Assembly: GCA_015680905.1 (NCBI GenBank)
Contig: CM027378.1
Coordinates: 42,257,001 to 42,321,000 of the forward strand
Length of the DNA stretch: 64,000 bases
Origin: Coptis chinensis
Taxonomy: Eukaryota > Streptophyta > Magnoliopsida > Ranunculales > Ranunculaceae
Reading direction: 5' to 3'
The position numbers and the translations under genes were made by a program. The notes below the pieces were generated by a model that had not been told where the DNA came from, searched no databases, and worked only from the letters and a program-made list of their open reading frames with translations. Positions 1 through 10,599 of this stretch are shown here, one piece after another (the first letter of the stretch is position 1; every line of letters begins with the position of its first letter).

Positions 1-418
1 TATCTCCAGAGGACTCATCTGAAATAGACATACTCATAGAAATTTGATTACCATAGTATCCATCTTGACCATCACTAAACTCCAGCCTTCGTGCTATTGG
101 GCTTACCACTGTAGAATCATCAAAAGTTAAAAGGGCTGGTTGTGTAACACTCTTTTCCAAATTAGAATGATATGGGGTTAGTGTGTTCTGTTCTTGATGA
201 ACTTGTGCCTGGTATGGGACAATCATACTTGGCTGCTGATCTGAGATTGACTCACTAATTAGAGAAATGATGTTAGCATTCCTAGGAATCAGCTTGTGTC
301 ATTTTCCTTGTTTCCTCATATCTTCTGCCCTTATTTTTGCTTTCTTTGATATGTTGATAGCACTACGAACTCCTCTTCCCAATATCTCATTATTCATTTT
401 ACCATCTTTGAAGCTTGC
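1..418 (-). pseudogene. Coding-like fragment of unknown protein, running off the left edge
   Basis: Read on the minus strand, the frame is open from position 298 to the window edge (about 99 codons). The same frame is open upstream from 418 to a TGA at 301-299. The readable peptide includes RAEDMRKQGK before the stop, and after it an acidic, serine-rich stretch ending MSISDESSGD. I do not recognise a domain. The LTR at 419 cuts the fragment off on its upstream side. It could be an exon pair of a host gene with an unrecognised intron, or a transposon gene relic; the in-frame stop favours a broken copy. Confidence 0.35.
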
Positions 419-1279
419 TGATCAACTCCCAAATGTACATTTTATTACCCTTACATTACTACATTACAGCCCTTCTTACGTATAATGAAAAAGACAACTC
501 ATAGCGTTTACTGCATTTTAAAGGTTACAGGCCATTTCAAACCACTTATCATAAAAACTGCATTTTAGCGCCAAAAGGAGCTTTATCAATGCTTATTATG
601 AAGACTCAACCTGCTATGGAAAAGTGCTGGAAAAATACTGAAAAAGTCAAAGTCAAAAATCAAAGGTTAAGCACTCAAAACCAGATAACTAAAAGTCATG
701 TCCTTAACTCAAAAGACTAGAGATGGATGGCATTGCTACAAAAGAAGGCTTGCTCAAAACCTAGCTTGCTCAAAAAGATAGGAAAAAGCAAAAGCAAAAG
801 CATAAAGCAATATGGTAAGGTGTCTTGATTATAGAGGGAGAAGGCAAATCAGTATTTTGTAAAAGTAGGGGTATAGGAACCTAAAAATAGGAGGAGAGAA
901 TGCACCTAGACTTATTTTAGTGCCATGTAGGAGTATAATAGGATTTATTTTTCAAGTCATTTACATTCAAGGTTTGTATTTACTTTTTGTTCTTCAATTC
1001 AATCTTTGTTTCTTTTCAAGTTTATGTTTCAATCTTCAATCCTTGTTTCTTTTCATGTTTATGTTTCCATCTTAAATCAAAGTTTTTCTTTTCATCAATC
1101 AAGTTGTTTCATTTAAGTCTATTCATTTAATACAAAGTTTGAGTCATTCAAAACAAGTTATGAGTTCTAGTTAAGAATACTGCATTTTCTCCTTCACAAC
1201 TCGTATCAATCCATATTTCAAACAATTTATGGTGAACCTCAATAAACTAATCTTTGAAATACTCACCAAAGTTACTTCA
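419..1279 (+). repeat. 5' LTR of element I (Ty3-type, plus strand)
   Basis: The LTR starts TGATCAACTCCCAAATG and ends GTTACTTCA. Two bases later comes a primer binding site (1282 on), so the element reads left to right. The body matches, in opposite orientation, the LTRs at 54911-55439, 55440-56228 and 62514-63284, and in the same orientation the LTR at 25474. Shared words include a run of 'aaagtcaaagtc', 'aggggtat' and 'tgcacctaga'. No partner LTR of this copy is in the window. Confidence 0.75.
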
Positions 1280-1281
1280 AA

Positions 1282-1298
1282 TGGCGCCGCTGTCATAG
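1282..1298 (+). other. Primer binding site, tRNA-Asp-like (element I)
   Basis: TGGCGCCGCTGTCATAG lies 2 bases after the LTR end. From memory of the family, TGGCGCCGTTGCC is complementary to the 3' end of plant tRNA-Asp and is used by Athila/Tat-type Ty3 elements. This copy matches the first eight bases and then diverges. Confidence 0.6.
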
Positions 1299-1884
1299 AT
1301 TGAAAGAATATGGATTCTCGGTTAAGCATCTAAGGAGGGAAGCATCATTTTATCCTTCCATATCTTGTTTTTCATTTTTTCGTCATTTCATTTTGTTATT
1401 TTTCAATACTAATCTATTTTATTTCAAATACAGGAACTGCGTTCGACTACTGGAGAGGAGCTAAAGTTGCTACCGGAAGCCGATGAAACTTTACCGGAAC
1501 CGGAGAGGCGACCGCCTGTGCGACCGGCTAGCCACCTCCAGGCACTCTACTACAGTTTTTTCACAGTTCGATCCAATTTGTTTTGTGGTTTTAATGACAG
1601 ATCTGGATTTTGTAATAGAATAGCATAAATCAGTGGACTTTGTTGTAATAGATAAAAAAAATAATATCAAAAAAATAATAACAAAAATATCAAAAATATT
1701 AGTTTAAGTTAGTTTATGTAGATTAGCATGAATTTAGCATTTGGTTGAAGTTGTGCAACTTACCAAGGATTAGAGTTTTCATTGCATTGGGAAGTTCAAG
1801 TATGCGAGGTGAGTCGTGAATCATACGCTCACGCACTTTGAATCAACACTCTAATTATGATTAGTTCTAGTTAATCTAGGTAAT
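1299..1884 (+). mobile_element. Untranslated leader of element I, broken by an LTR
   Basis: This stretch has no long open frame. Its last 150 bases ('gaagttcaagtatgcgagg', 'gagtcgtgaatcatacg') match in inverted orientation 61960-62040 of element III and in the same orientation 30650-30770 of element IV. It is therefore the leader between primer site and ORF of the same family. It ends abruptly where a TGATAAGAGCCC LTR begins. Confidence 0.6.
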
Positions 1885-3040
1885 TGATAAGAGCCCAAAA
1901 CTGTAGTTTTAACCCCTTAACAATATAGCTGTTAGACCAATTATGTGATTAATAATATAGGTTTATCACTAATTATATACTTTTGAGTATTTCATGCTTC
2001 AGAGTTGAATAAATATATATTCGTTACTAATTAGGCGCTAAAAGGAGCTAAAGTGATTGGTATGAAAGTTCTATGAAGAAAGCCCAAGTTTCATGGAGAA
2101 AAATCCCTTAAAAAGTCCAAGTTAAGCTATTAAGTAAAAGTCAAATCGGATTAGAAAGCTAAAGAAAAGTCAACAGAACTTCAAAAGACCATATCTTTGG
2201 GCTCAGACCTCGGATTTGGGCCCATTTTATATCAAAATGACTGGCTCAGAAAGCTCTTTCCAATGGTTTAGTCCTTGACTCGATCAGAGTAGTATAAGTT
2301 AGTGAAAACTCGTGCTATAATAACACGACTAGAATGGGAAGTCTTAGATTCAACAAATTGGGTTTTGGGCTCTATTTTTCGGCCTAAAATATAGCTCCTC
2401 AGCCCATGCACGAATTTAGGGATCTAACTCTTCTATATCAAGAGACAAAATCTTAGCTCTTAAGCTATCTAGATCTAAACCTAGTTCTAATTCATAAAAT
2501 TTAGTTTTTGTAATATAGAATTAGTTTTAATTCATTCAATTAGTTTATATAGATTAATCTAGTTAGTTGTCAATTTTATTAGTTGTTAGAACAAGTTTTG
2601 AATCTTAGAATAAAATACTTAGTTTATATTTCAATCTTTAATTTCGAATTCAATCTTGCATTCATAGATTTAGTTGTTTTAAATTGATAATTAGTATTCA
2701 TAATCTTAGTTCTAAAGTAGTTTAAATTTCAATTGTAATCCATTTTTGAATCTTAGATTATTGTTCATTTAGATTAAGAAAGTTTAATTAGTTATTCAAT
2801 AATGAGTTGTTTTTACTGTTCTTGGTTTAGAAATGATAGTATGATGATTCAAGGCTAAAACCTTCATTAGAGGGGTTTGAGGAAGCCTTGATGAAAACTT
2901 GATTTTTGTTAGCTTAGAAATCATCGTGATAATCTATTCAATTCTAGAAAGTAATTAGTTCACCATGAGAATGGGTTTGATTGCTTAACATGCTAGTTAT
3001 TATTTGGTAGCCGAAGCTACTTGGGATTGCACTAGAAAGG
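1885..3040 (+). repeat. Truncated LTR of TGATAAGAGCCC family, plus orientation
   Basis: It starts TGATAAGAGCCCAAAACTG, the same terminus as the LTRs at 33665 and 63285 and, inverted, as those of elements II and VIII. Homology to the reversed element II LTR runs through 'cccatgcacga' near 2405 and 'catgagaatggg' near 2960, then fades around 3040. The expected TTATCA end plus primer site is missing, so the copy is truncated. No matching target duplication was found. Confidence 0.65.
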
Positions 3041-4407
3041 TAAATATATTTTATCAACATCTATTTTCTTCGAGTAGTTGTCTGTCAGATGTTGGTGTGC
3101 CTATTGTATTGGATGATATAAGGTTTCAGGGTATTAGCCAATCGTTAGTCAGTTGTCTCGGTCCAAGGAACACCAAATGAGATATATATTAGAATTGGAA
3201 CGTAGGGTGTAGAGAGAAGCTACCAAATTGTCTATACAACTAACATTGTTGTGAAAACTGACACATTCTTAATTAATAGGCATGACTTGAGTCCCTAATT
3301 CAAAGTACATTATATTGATGTTTCTTTTTATGATGGTATGCATAAAAAACCTTTTATCTAAGGGGGATAAGTGTTTGTAATGGTGATGACAATAAGGCGA
3401 GTCTTCAACTTGAACTTATTTCATATATTTTGGCTAGGCTTCCCGTAGAGGAAGTTTTGTGATTTAGGAAATTAGGAGTGTATGCAAGGGATGGTATGCC
3501 TTGACAAAGGATGACGTCTTCATTCAAATGCAGTTAAAAAAGAGCACTATTTTTACCACCCCGCGTCATCCTTACAGCGAAGACTAATGTTCACATATAC
3601 AAAACGGATGATGGGCCTATAATCCGTTTATATTTACCACCTCACATCATCCTTATTTGACTCTTATCATTTTTTAATATAATATAAAGGCTTATATCTT
3701 TTTTATAAATAATAGAAAAATGCAAAGAAATAAGCTCACTTTTTTGAATTTTTCAACTTTGCTTTTGATTCGTCAGTGCTTCATTTGTTGGTATGGTCTA
3801 TAATTGTATAAGTCAATTCAGTTTGGTTGGTGATTGGTTGTATTCTATAATATACACTTTATTTTATAAGTGTAGTGCGCATTTTTCAATTGTTGTAAGG
3901 GTAGACTGTTGAGTGAGATGAAGATATATTTGCGGACCAGGTTGTTATAGGTAACTAAGGAATCTCCCTAATTAACTTAGATGTCAGAATAATTTTTGTG
4001 GCTAGGAGGGGATACATGGCACTGTGACCTACTGATATAACAATATATATAATTAGTAAGTAATAATGGAGCTTTGACTAGAACTTTGGCCCCTTGCCCC
4101 TCACCATATTAGTACCCTATGAAGAGGTTATTTAAGGTAAGCACATATGAATCTTTTCTAATTGGTTTTGTTAGCTTAGCCTATGGAGGAATACTCAAAT
4201 ATAGTAAAACTAAGTTTGTTCGAATAAAAAAGCTTGGAGCTATTATGCAAATGATTGAAAGATGTCAGCTTATAGGGGTTGCAACATATAGTAGTAGTGT
4301 GTTGTTATTCCCAAAGTGCAAATGTGCAATTGAAACAATCACCTTAAAGGAAGCACCCCATTGGTATTGCCAATGCTTAGTACCATCATTCAATGAGATC
4401 TCCTTGG
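3041..4407. other. Unassigned stretch left of element II
   Basis: I see no recognisable gene. A 97-codon open frame (4119-4412, +) ends exactly at the insertion site of element II. It contains a Cys-rich segment (CKCAIETITLKEAPHWYCQC) but no domain I know. Because the right flank of element II carries F-box/FBD exons, this side may hold earlier exons of that gene, but I could not show it. Confidence 0.3.
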
Positions 4408-4412
4408 CTTAG
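4408..4412. repeat. Target site duplication CTTAG, left copy (element II)
   Basis: CTTAG directly precedes the LTR start TGATAATAG and is repeated directly after the other LTR at 13992-13996. A 5-bp duplication is the normal LTR-element integration footprint and proves that 4413-13991 inserted as one unit. Confidence 0.9.
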
Positions 4413-5801
4413 TGATAATAGAAAAATGAGTAGTTTACCTACGAAATGAACGATGAATCCAAAACGTAAGTAAACTAAACTTGCTCCTTTTACTCTTAAT
4501 TATCAAAGCTTCTACTCTCGATGCGAATTGCACTAAGTGGAGTAGGAAGTTCGTTCCACTCCTAGTTCCCTAGCATGGATTGTTTTCTAGTCTAACTAGT
4601 CGCTCTTAAGTCAATGAGAGCTTTACGAAGGGTGTTATACTACGATGAAACTAAAATGAGTCTACGTTGAATTTAACTACTTAATACTATGGAAATATGC
4701 TTGTTTTTAATCTAGATAAAGGATTAGAGGGAATTGAATCCACCTCGAATCCAACTTAATAACCTAGTATAGATTCTTGTATCTCGATTCTCATGTTCTT
4801 CTTCAGCAAGAAATTTGAGTTCTAATCCCTAGTGTTCATGGCATTTCTACCGAGTACTAACTAGCATGTGAAGTCGCCTACCCATTCTCATGGCTAAACA
4901 CGACTTTCTAGAGTGGAATAGAATCTACAAACAATTCTACACTAACAACTAAGTTTTCATCAAGGCTTCATCAACCCCTCTAATGGAGGTTTTAGCCTTG
5001 ATTCATTAAACTAACATTTCCCATTGAATCTAAACTAAACATAATATAAAGATTCTAACTTTATGAAATTTAACTAATCTAAATTAAACAATAACGAAAA
5101 ATCTAATTAACAACTAAGCATTGAATAACAAGTAGTAAATGAAATTAGATCTAACAATTGTAATTGACAAATCGAAATTGAATCAAGAACAACTATTTTC
5201 TTATCTAATTCAAGGAGAACAATCATTCAATACTAAATTTAAAACAAGAATAAAACTAATTACTTTAATATAAAAACTAGATCTAGAACTAAGGTTTAAT
5301 GGAGGCTAACTAATCTAATTTATTTCCTAACCTAACTATCTACCTTTAACAATGAACTAAGCTTTTGTTTTTATACATTCAGATCCAAAAATCGTGCATG
5401 GGCTTGGAGCCATGTTTTGGGCCAGAGAATCAGGCCCAAAACCCAATTCTTTCAAATTCAAAAGGCCTCTTCAGCTGCAGTTGGCTTCAACAGACTTTTC
5501 GTCCACTTCTGCTCCTCTGATTGGGTCAAGGCTTAGACCATTGCAAAGCTCTTTCCGAGCCGGTCGTTTTGACATAAAGTAGGCCCAATTCCGAGGTCTG
5601 AGTCCAAAGATATGGCATTCGAAGTTCTCACGACTTTTGCTCCTTTATCTCGCTAAAGTGGCACATTTCCGCACATAATGGACTTTGAAGCCCGAAATGC
5701 ATAAAAACGCGTAATCGTGTTAACTCTTACTTATTATTCACATAATTGGTCTAACAAGATGATTATTAAGGGGTTAAAACTACAGTTTTGGGCTCTTATC
5801 A
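4413..5801 (-). repeat. Element II LTR, 3' copy in sense
   Basis: It starts TGATAATAG and ends GGGCTCTTATCA. It is nearly identical to 12607-13991, with about 16 differences, more than half of them small indels. The core around 5394-5660 is shared with the element VIII LTRs and with the plus-orientation LTRs at 33665 and 63285. Confidence 0.92.
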
Positions 5802-5816
5802 AACCACCCCCCAAAC
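5802..5816 (-). other. Polypurine tract of element II
   Basis: In sense this reads GTTTGGGGGGTGGTT directly before the LTR start TGATAAG. It is the expected plus-strand DNA priming site. It fixes the element's orientation. Confidence 0.8.
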
Positions 5817-8800
5817 AAAGATTTTGCTTGTCCTCAAGCAAAGATGAGAAATTAGAATAAGTGACCAAAAATGGAGTTCTAACTACTCTCGTTTATTTGA
5901 GTGCGATTGCATTGACCATATGCAACAAGGCCTTAAACCACTAGGAATTCCCTAGTGGACGAAGTTATAGCCTCGTGAGAGTTTTCCAGTGAAGGTACTC
6001 ACAAACTTCATCTATACTACAACGACTAAGAAAATAAAACTATTGTTTCCTTTATTCATGCTCAACTATCTATACATCTCTAGCAATTGAATAAGAATAA
6101 CCAAGTCAAAACCTAAGTTAATATATGCATAATAATCTATCATCTACAATAAACATATACACAATGAGTAGTACTATAAAATGTTTAGCGGTTTGTTTCT
6201 CGAGAACTTCGAATAGCGCCCTTAAGTAGGTTCTCACAATAATAGTCAAGAAACAACACTCTGATTTTTCCACTCAAGTTTCAATACTCCGATTACAAGG
6301 CACACTTTACCTTACAATCTCAATGACAACAAGGAAGCCGGGTCGATCAAACACATCCGCCACTTACTATCACACTAACCTATTCCTAATTGAGCTAGAG
6401 GTCTTTATTAGGTGTTACGGGGGATTAGGAGATGGTTTAAGAAGGAAGGAAATGGATATTCAAAAGGACAAGTCCGAGATAATAGAGTCTTCAGATTATG
6501 TAACTTAGAGAAAACCTTGTTATTTTCTTTTGCTTATACACTTTGTTTCCATCCTTAGCCATATTTTTCTTTTTCTTTTCCTTGGCTTTTGACTCCCTTT
6601 TATTCTATTTTTTTGAGTTTTTATTTTATTTCTATTTTTCTTTTCTTTGGATGGAAACTTCTTTTCTTTATTTTCCTCAAGCAACTAACAATTTTTGTTT
6701 ACCGCACGTGTTTTTCTTCTTCTTTTTCTTCACTCATTCTATTCTCGGACTTATTCTAAATTGGGTAGGTTGATTTATTCTCTTTTTTTTATTTTGTTTT
6801 GTTTTCAGAATGGGGTAAAGGAATTGTGGTGTATGGAAGGCTAAAGAAGAGGCTCAGAGTGGCGACTTAGCGAAAATAATTCATAGGTTTGAATTTCTCG
6901 CTATATCGATCCAAAGAGCGGCCTAAATTCTCACTTAGGATATGGTTTAGTGATCAAGCAAGTGGACGTGTGATTTCTCTATCCGGATTTTACTTCTCCC
7001 TTGTGTCATTTCTCAAATGTTTCGCTCATATAAGGCTTTAGGCTATATTCTCACAGGATTTGTAGAATAAGTACTCTAGCCTAGATTTCATAAACTTACT
7101 GCCAAACAATCATAGATACTCATGTAATATATTTATAGATAGATGCAAAGATTATTACGTACATATTAACCTAAGTTTCTAACTATTATTCTGATGCAAA
7201 AGCTACGTGAGACTTCTAGATCGTTAAGAGCATGGAGAAAGAAAACAATACCAATATTCCTAAGTGTATAGCATACTTTTTATTTATATTTTTGAGTTTT
7301 TGAAATTTTAACTAGAAAACAAGTGCATATTATACATATCTATATCCTAACAGATGACTTAATTACACGTGTTTCTATGCCCCCAAACAAAAAGCATGCT
7401 TTGTCCTCAAAGCATTTAAATAAAGAGGGTAGGAAAATACCATGGAAACGCTAAATTGTGGAACATCTGCAAAACAAGGTTAGAACATACTAATATAGGA
7501 AATACAAAACCCACGAACTCTATAAAGAGTTCCACCCATTATGGGGTTAATGAATGAAATTGCTTGGGACATAAGCGCACACTAACGTAAACTAAAACTT
7601 ACCTCCACTCCCGGACATGCATATTATCTACCCAATAGCATCATGGGTCTTGTATTTCAGCAGGCATGGCAAGTCCAAGAACAATTGCTAGCAAGACCCA
7701 TAAGCGGTTCCTAGCCTACGTGTGTGATCACCTCACAAACCAAGCACCATAAGTAGTGCTTTGGAACAAATCTTTGAAAGACTGTTCGGTATTATTATAG
7801 GAGATGTCATCTCAAAACTACGCCTGAACAGCTGCAAAAACAACCGGCACAACTCGCGGAAAACTGGAATTTTTCTGGTCCACGGAGTTAGAGCGCCGAA
7901 ATTCCAACTAGGGCGCGAAGTCGCTTCTTTTGTATTTTGAATTCCAGTGTTTGAGCGAAGTCGCTACAACTTTAAGCGCTGAAGGCTCGAGCAAAATTCA
8001 GAACAAAATATACAGAGCGCCGAAAGCGCCTCAGAGGCGCGAAAAGCCCGAGTTGCTGAAAATTGAAAAATGAGACGAAAACGGGGAGGAAAGGTGAGTG
8101 ATGGAAGTTAGGTGTAGTGTGGGTTGTGAGTGTAGAATGAATGAAGTTTATATAAAATCATGCTGAATAGATAACACCACCCCCAAACAGTTTGGGAAGG
8201 TGGGATCAACATTAACTAATCACGCACAATGAAAATAACGACATTATATTCATATTGTCATTCAAACAACATTTCACTACAAAAGTCAAAATTAACTACG
8301 GAATTTAACAACGTAACATCCTATCTACTAAAAATAATAAAAGACAACATCAAAACAACAAACAAGTAGAAATCTAGCTACTCTTCAAGGGAGCGAGGTG
8401 GGGGTAAGAATAGGAATTTGAGTGATCAAGAATGGAAAAACCAAACACCCCACCCCCAAACAAATTTTTGAAAACAGGTTTGTAAAAATTTGTTTTAAAA
8501 CGTGGGTCTTTTAAAGTCAGATTCCCGAGACTTGCTAGATTACTATTTTTATATATCTTTAAACTTTTTTACTTTTTATGAATTAGGTTTAATATAAAGG
8601 AAAACAATAAGCAGTAAAGACATAATTCACACCATAGAGAAACATGACTCAAAAACCGAGAAAACATGCAAGAGTGGAAAACGTGAATTATGTGAAACGT
8701 GGACTTAGGATCCGGTACTTACAGCCACACACTCCATAGGGAGGGCCCGGTTACCTGAATGGTGCACTCAATAATATATTGAAATGAAAGGAAGTGCACC

Positions 8801-9030
8801 AAACACAGAAATTGAGTCGTTTATAGTCGATACTCGAGACTTTATCTAAACATATGTATGAATATGCAGTTTATCATATATCAACAACCGAAATAGTTGT
8901 GGATCATTCCATAAATAAATATCACAGAAAACATATCCAAACACAATCAAGCACCAAGATTTCCTAGGACACACACCTAGTGGAATGAAAGCCGGATAGA
9001 CCTATAACATAACCGAGCATACACCTTAGG
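5817..9030 (-). other. Conserved non-coding 3' region of element II
   Basis: About 3.2 kb lies between the coding remnants and the polypurine tract without a supported gene. It is colinear with element VIII (41091-44410), partly with element III (56240-59640) and in places with V (17331-19450). It holds several candidate hairpins (5825-5840, 5907-5925, 7396-7415, 8182-8196, 8732-8743), a long pyrimidine-rich stretch on the plus strand (about 6543-6800, purine-rich in sense) and a GC-rich segment with GAAGTCGC-type words (7860-8060). Open frames here are low-complexity and not conserved. Confidence 0.7.
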
Positions 9031-9221
9031 TTTCATCTTTGAACGAGAGGGTGTCCTAGTGAATAAATGTGGAAAAGTGAATGGTTGGGAAGATATGGTG
9101 GATTGGGATAAGTTTTAGAGAAAAAGCATGGAAAAAATGAGGATGTGGGTTTAGCACAAAACTCATTCATGGTGTAGTTAGGGACCTGCCTCAAGTCTGA
9201 AAATGAAAGTGTCAAGTGGTT

Positions 9222-9660
9222 TATCCTCGGGAAGTATTTGTTTACTAGGTGGATTTAAAAAATCATGAAGCACAGGAGAAACTAAAGGATCGAAAGCAAA
9301 CTCGAGGTTCCTTTGAAAAGGTGGAGGGTGGGGAATATTGGTGATGGAAGGTGAATGATTCTCAGCTAAGCCTCAAGTCCATATCATCGAAATCTTGATA
9401 TATGCAAGACATTCCTCAATAGGTGGGTCAAAAGGATCACTGGGATAAAGATTGAAAAATTCATCTTCCGGCCATAGCATCAAGGGATGAATGGTTGTTG
9501 GCAAGGGGGACTCGCTGTGGTAAAGAAGTGGTGCAAAAGAGTTGCAGAATTCTTCTTCGATTTCGCCTACTACCGTGGGAGTCATTGTTAAAGTCGGAAT
9601 TTCCGAAGGAAAGGAATTTGTTAAGATGTTTCTCCGAAACATGTTTTTGAAGTATCTTGA
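9222..9660 (-). pseudogene. Conserved PF.R.L block downstream of protease (element II)
   Basis: On the minus strand a peptide contains PPFQRNLEFAFDPLVSPVLH followed by DFLNPPSKQ and LPEDKPLD. The same pattern (PF, basic, L, then A..P, then F.NP.S) occurs in the zinc-knuckle ORFs of elements VIII (near 44690-44790), IV (near 32680-32790) and III (near 59990-60080). In element II it lies downstream of the protease, where a reverse transcriptase would normally start. The segment upstream (9642-9373) is acidic and proline-rich. The function is unknown to me. Frames are broken, so this copy is a relic. Confidence 0.55.
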
Positions 9661-9673
9661 GCTAAGCTCTCGA

Positions 9674-10500
9674 TCATGCTAACCTCTCCATTTGTAGGTG
9701 AATCGATATCGTGGTCCTCGCTTTGAAAACATTTACCTCAACGTAAAGATGGCCAAAGGACAAGGACATCGAACCATCGCGGCAGTTTATGAGCCGCTGG
9801 CAGAGCCAAGAAAGGACGCCTAAAATGATAGGTACAGAGTCGTTAGTGACTTCGTGGTCGAGGATAACGGTCGGCCGGTAGTAAAAATTTTGGACTTTAA
9901 CCAAAGACGCTCTCAACCACACCCTTTAGGATACTTAATAGACCGGTCACTAATTGCAACGCCATTTTAGTAGGTTGCATCTCCTCTAGACCTATTTGTT
10001 TATACAAATAAAATGGGAGTAAGTTAACACTAGCCCCCCGTGTCTAATAAATACGGGTCGTCGTGTGTGAGAATCTCCTAAGGTGCATTGTAGACAAGAG
10101 GGGGCGACCGTGGTCCTTGTACTTAACAATTCCATTATTTTCAGATAGCGTTGGGAATTGTTCTGTTAAAAAGGTGTCTTTTGGTATATTGGTCTTACGC
10201 CTAGTAGTACACAACTCCTTAAGAAACTTAGCATGGTGTGGTAGCTTTTTAATAGCTTCGAGAAAGGGAAGGTTTATAGTTAGATTTTTGAAAACGCTTC
10301 CTAATCTCCTCATAATTTGTATCCCTAGTTAACATGGCTAATTTTTGGGGAAACGGTGTTTTCTCTCTATAATTAGCATATGGATCAACAGGATGTTTAA
10401 CCTTGGCTTTTTGTTTCTTAGGTTGTGGTTTAACTGGTACCTCTACAGTTGTAGGCTCTTCAGCTTCTATTTCGCATCTAGTTCGATATCCGTTGTAGGG
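9674..10500 (-). pseudogene. Retroviral-type aspartic protease with upstream linker (element II), broken
   Basis: The upstream linker has FLEAIKKLPHHAKFLKELC (10313-10044), typical of the region before protease in Athila/Tat-type Ty3 polyproteins. The catalytic triplet codes Asp-Thr-Gly near 10036-10028, preceded by YLLD. An extra G in the G run right after the triplet shifts the frame, and the SVN-type continuation is read in the next frame. The downstream part (9922-9674) has a flap-like segment and a PIILG motif where the family has PIILGRPFL; a further frame break distorts the rest. The enzyme would cut the gag-pol polyprotein; this copy cannot make it. Confidence 0.7.
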
Positions 10501-10599
10501 AGTATCTTGATGGGGTAACTATAGGCATAGTTACTTTGTTATCAACCACTCTTCCGAACGGAGAGTGGTGATGGCATTTAGCTCACCTACGCTTGTAGT

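Noticed and set aside
3510-3670. Possible CACTA-like subterminal repeats (GGATGA/TCATCC words)
   Set aside because: The words occur only a few times and no CACTA terminus or transposase is nearby.
5394-5582. Open frame beginning MHGLGAMFWARESG, repeated at 48385 and in reverse at 63645
   Set aside because: It lies in the LTR core and recurs in every LTR of this family because the DNA is conserved there; it is antisense to the element transcript and is not a gene.
6543-6773. Phe-rich hydrophobic open frame, also 41805-42038 and 57048-57350
   Set aside because: It is a translation of the pyrimidine-rich tract in the non-coding 3' region; the repeated Phe/Leu/Ser reflects base composition, not a membrane protein.
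10063-10332. 89-codon plus-strand frame
   Set aside because: It is the shadow of the protease linker on the minus strand of element II.
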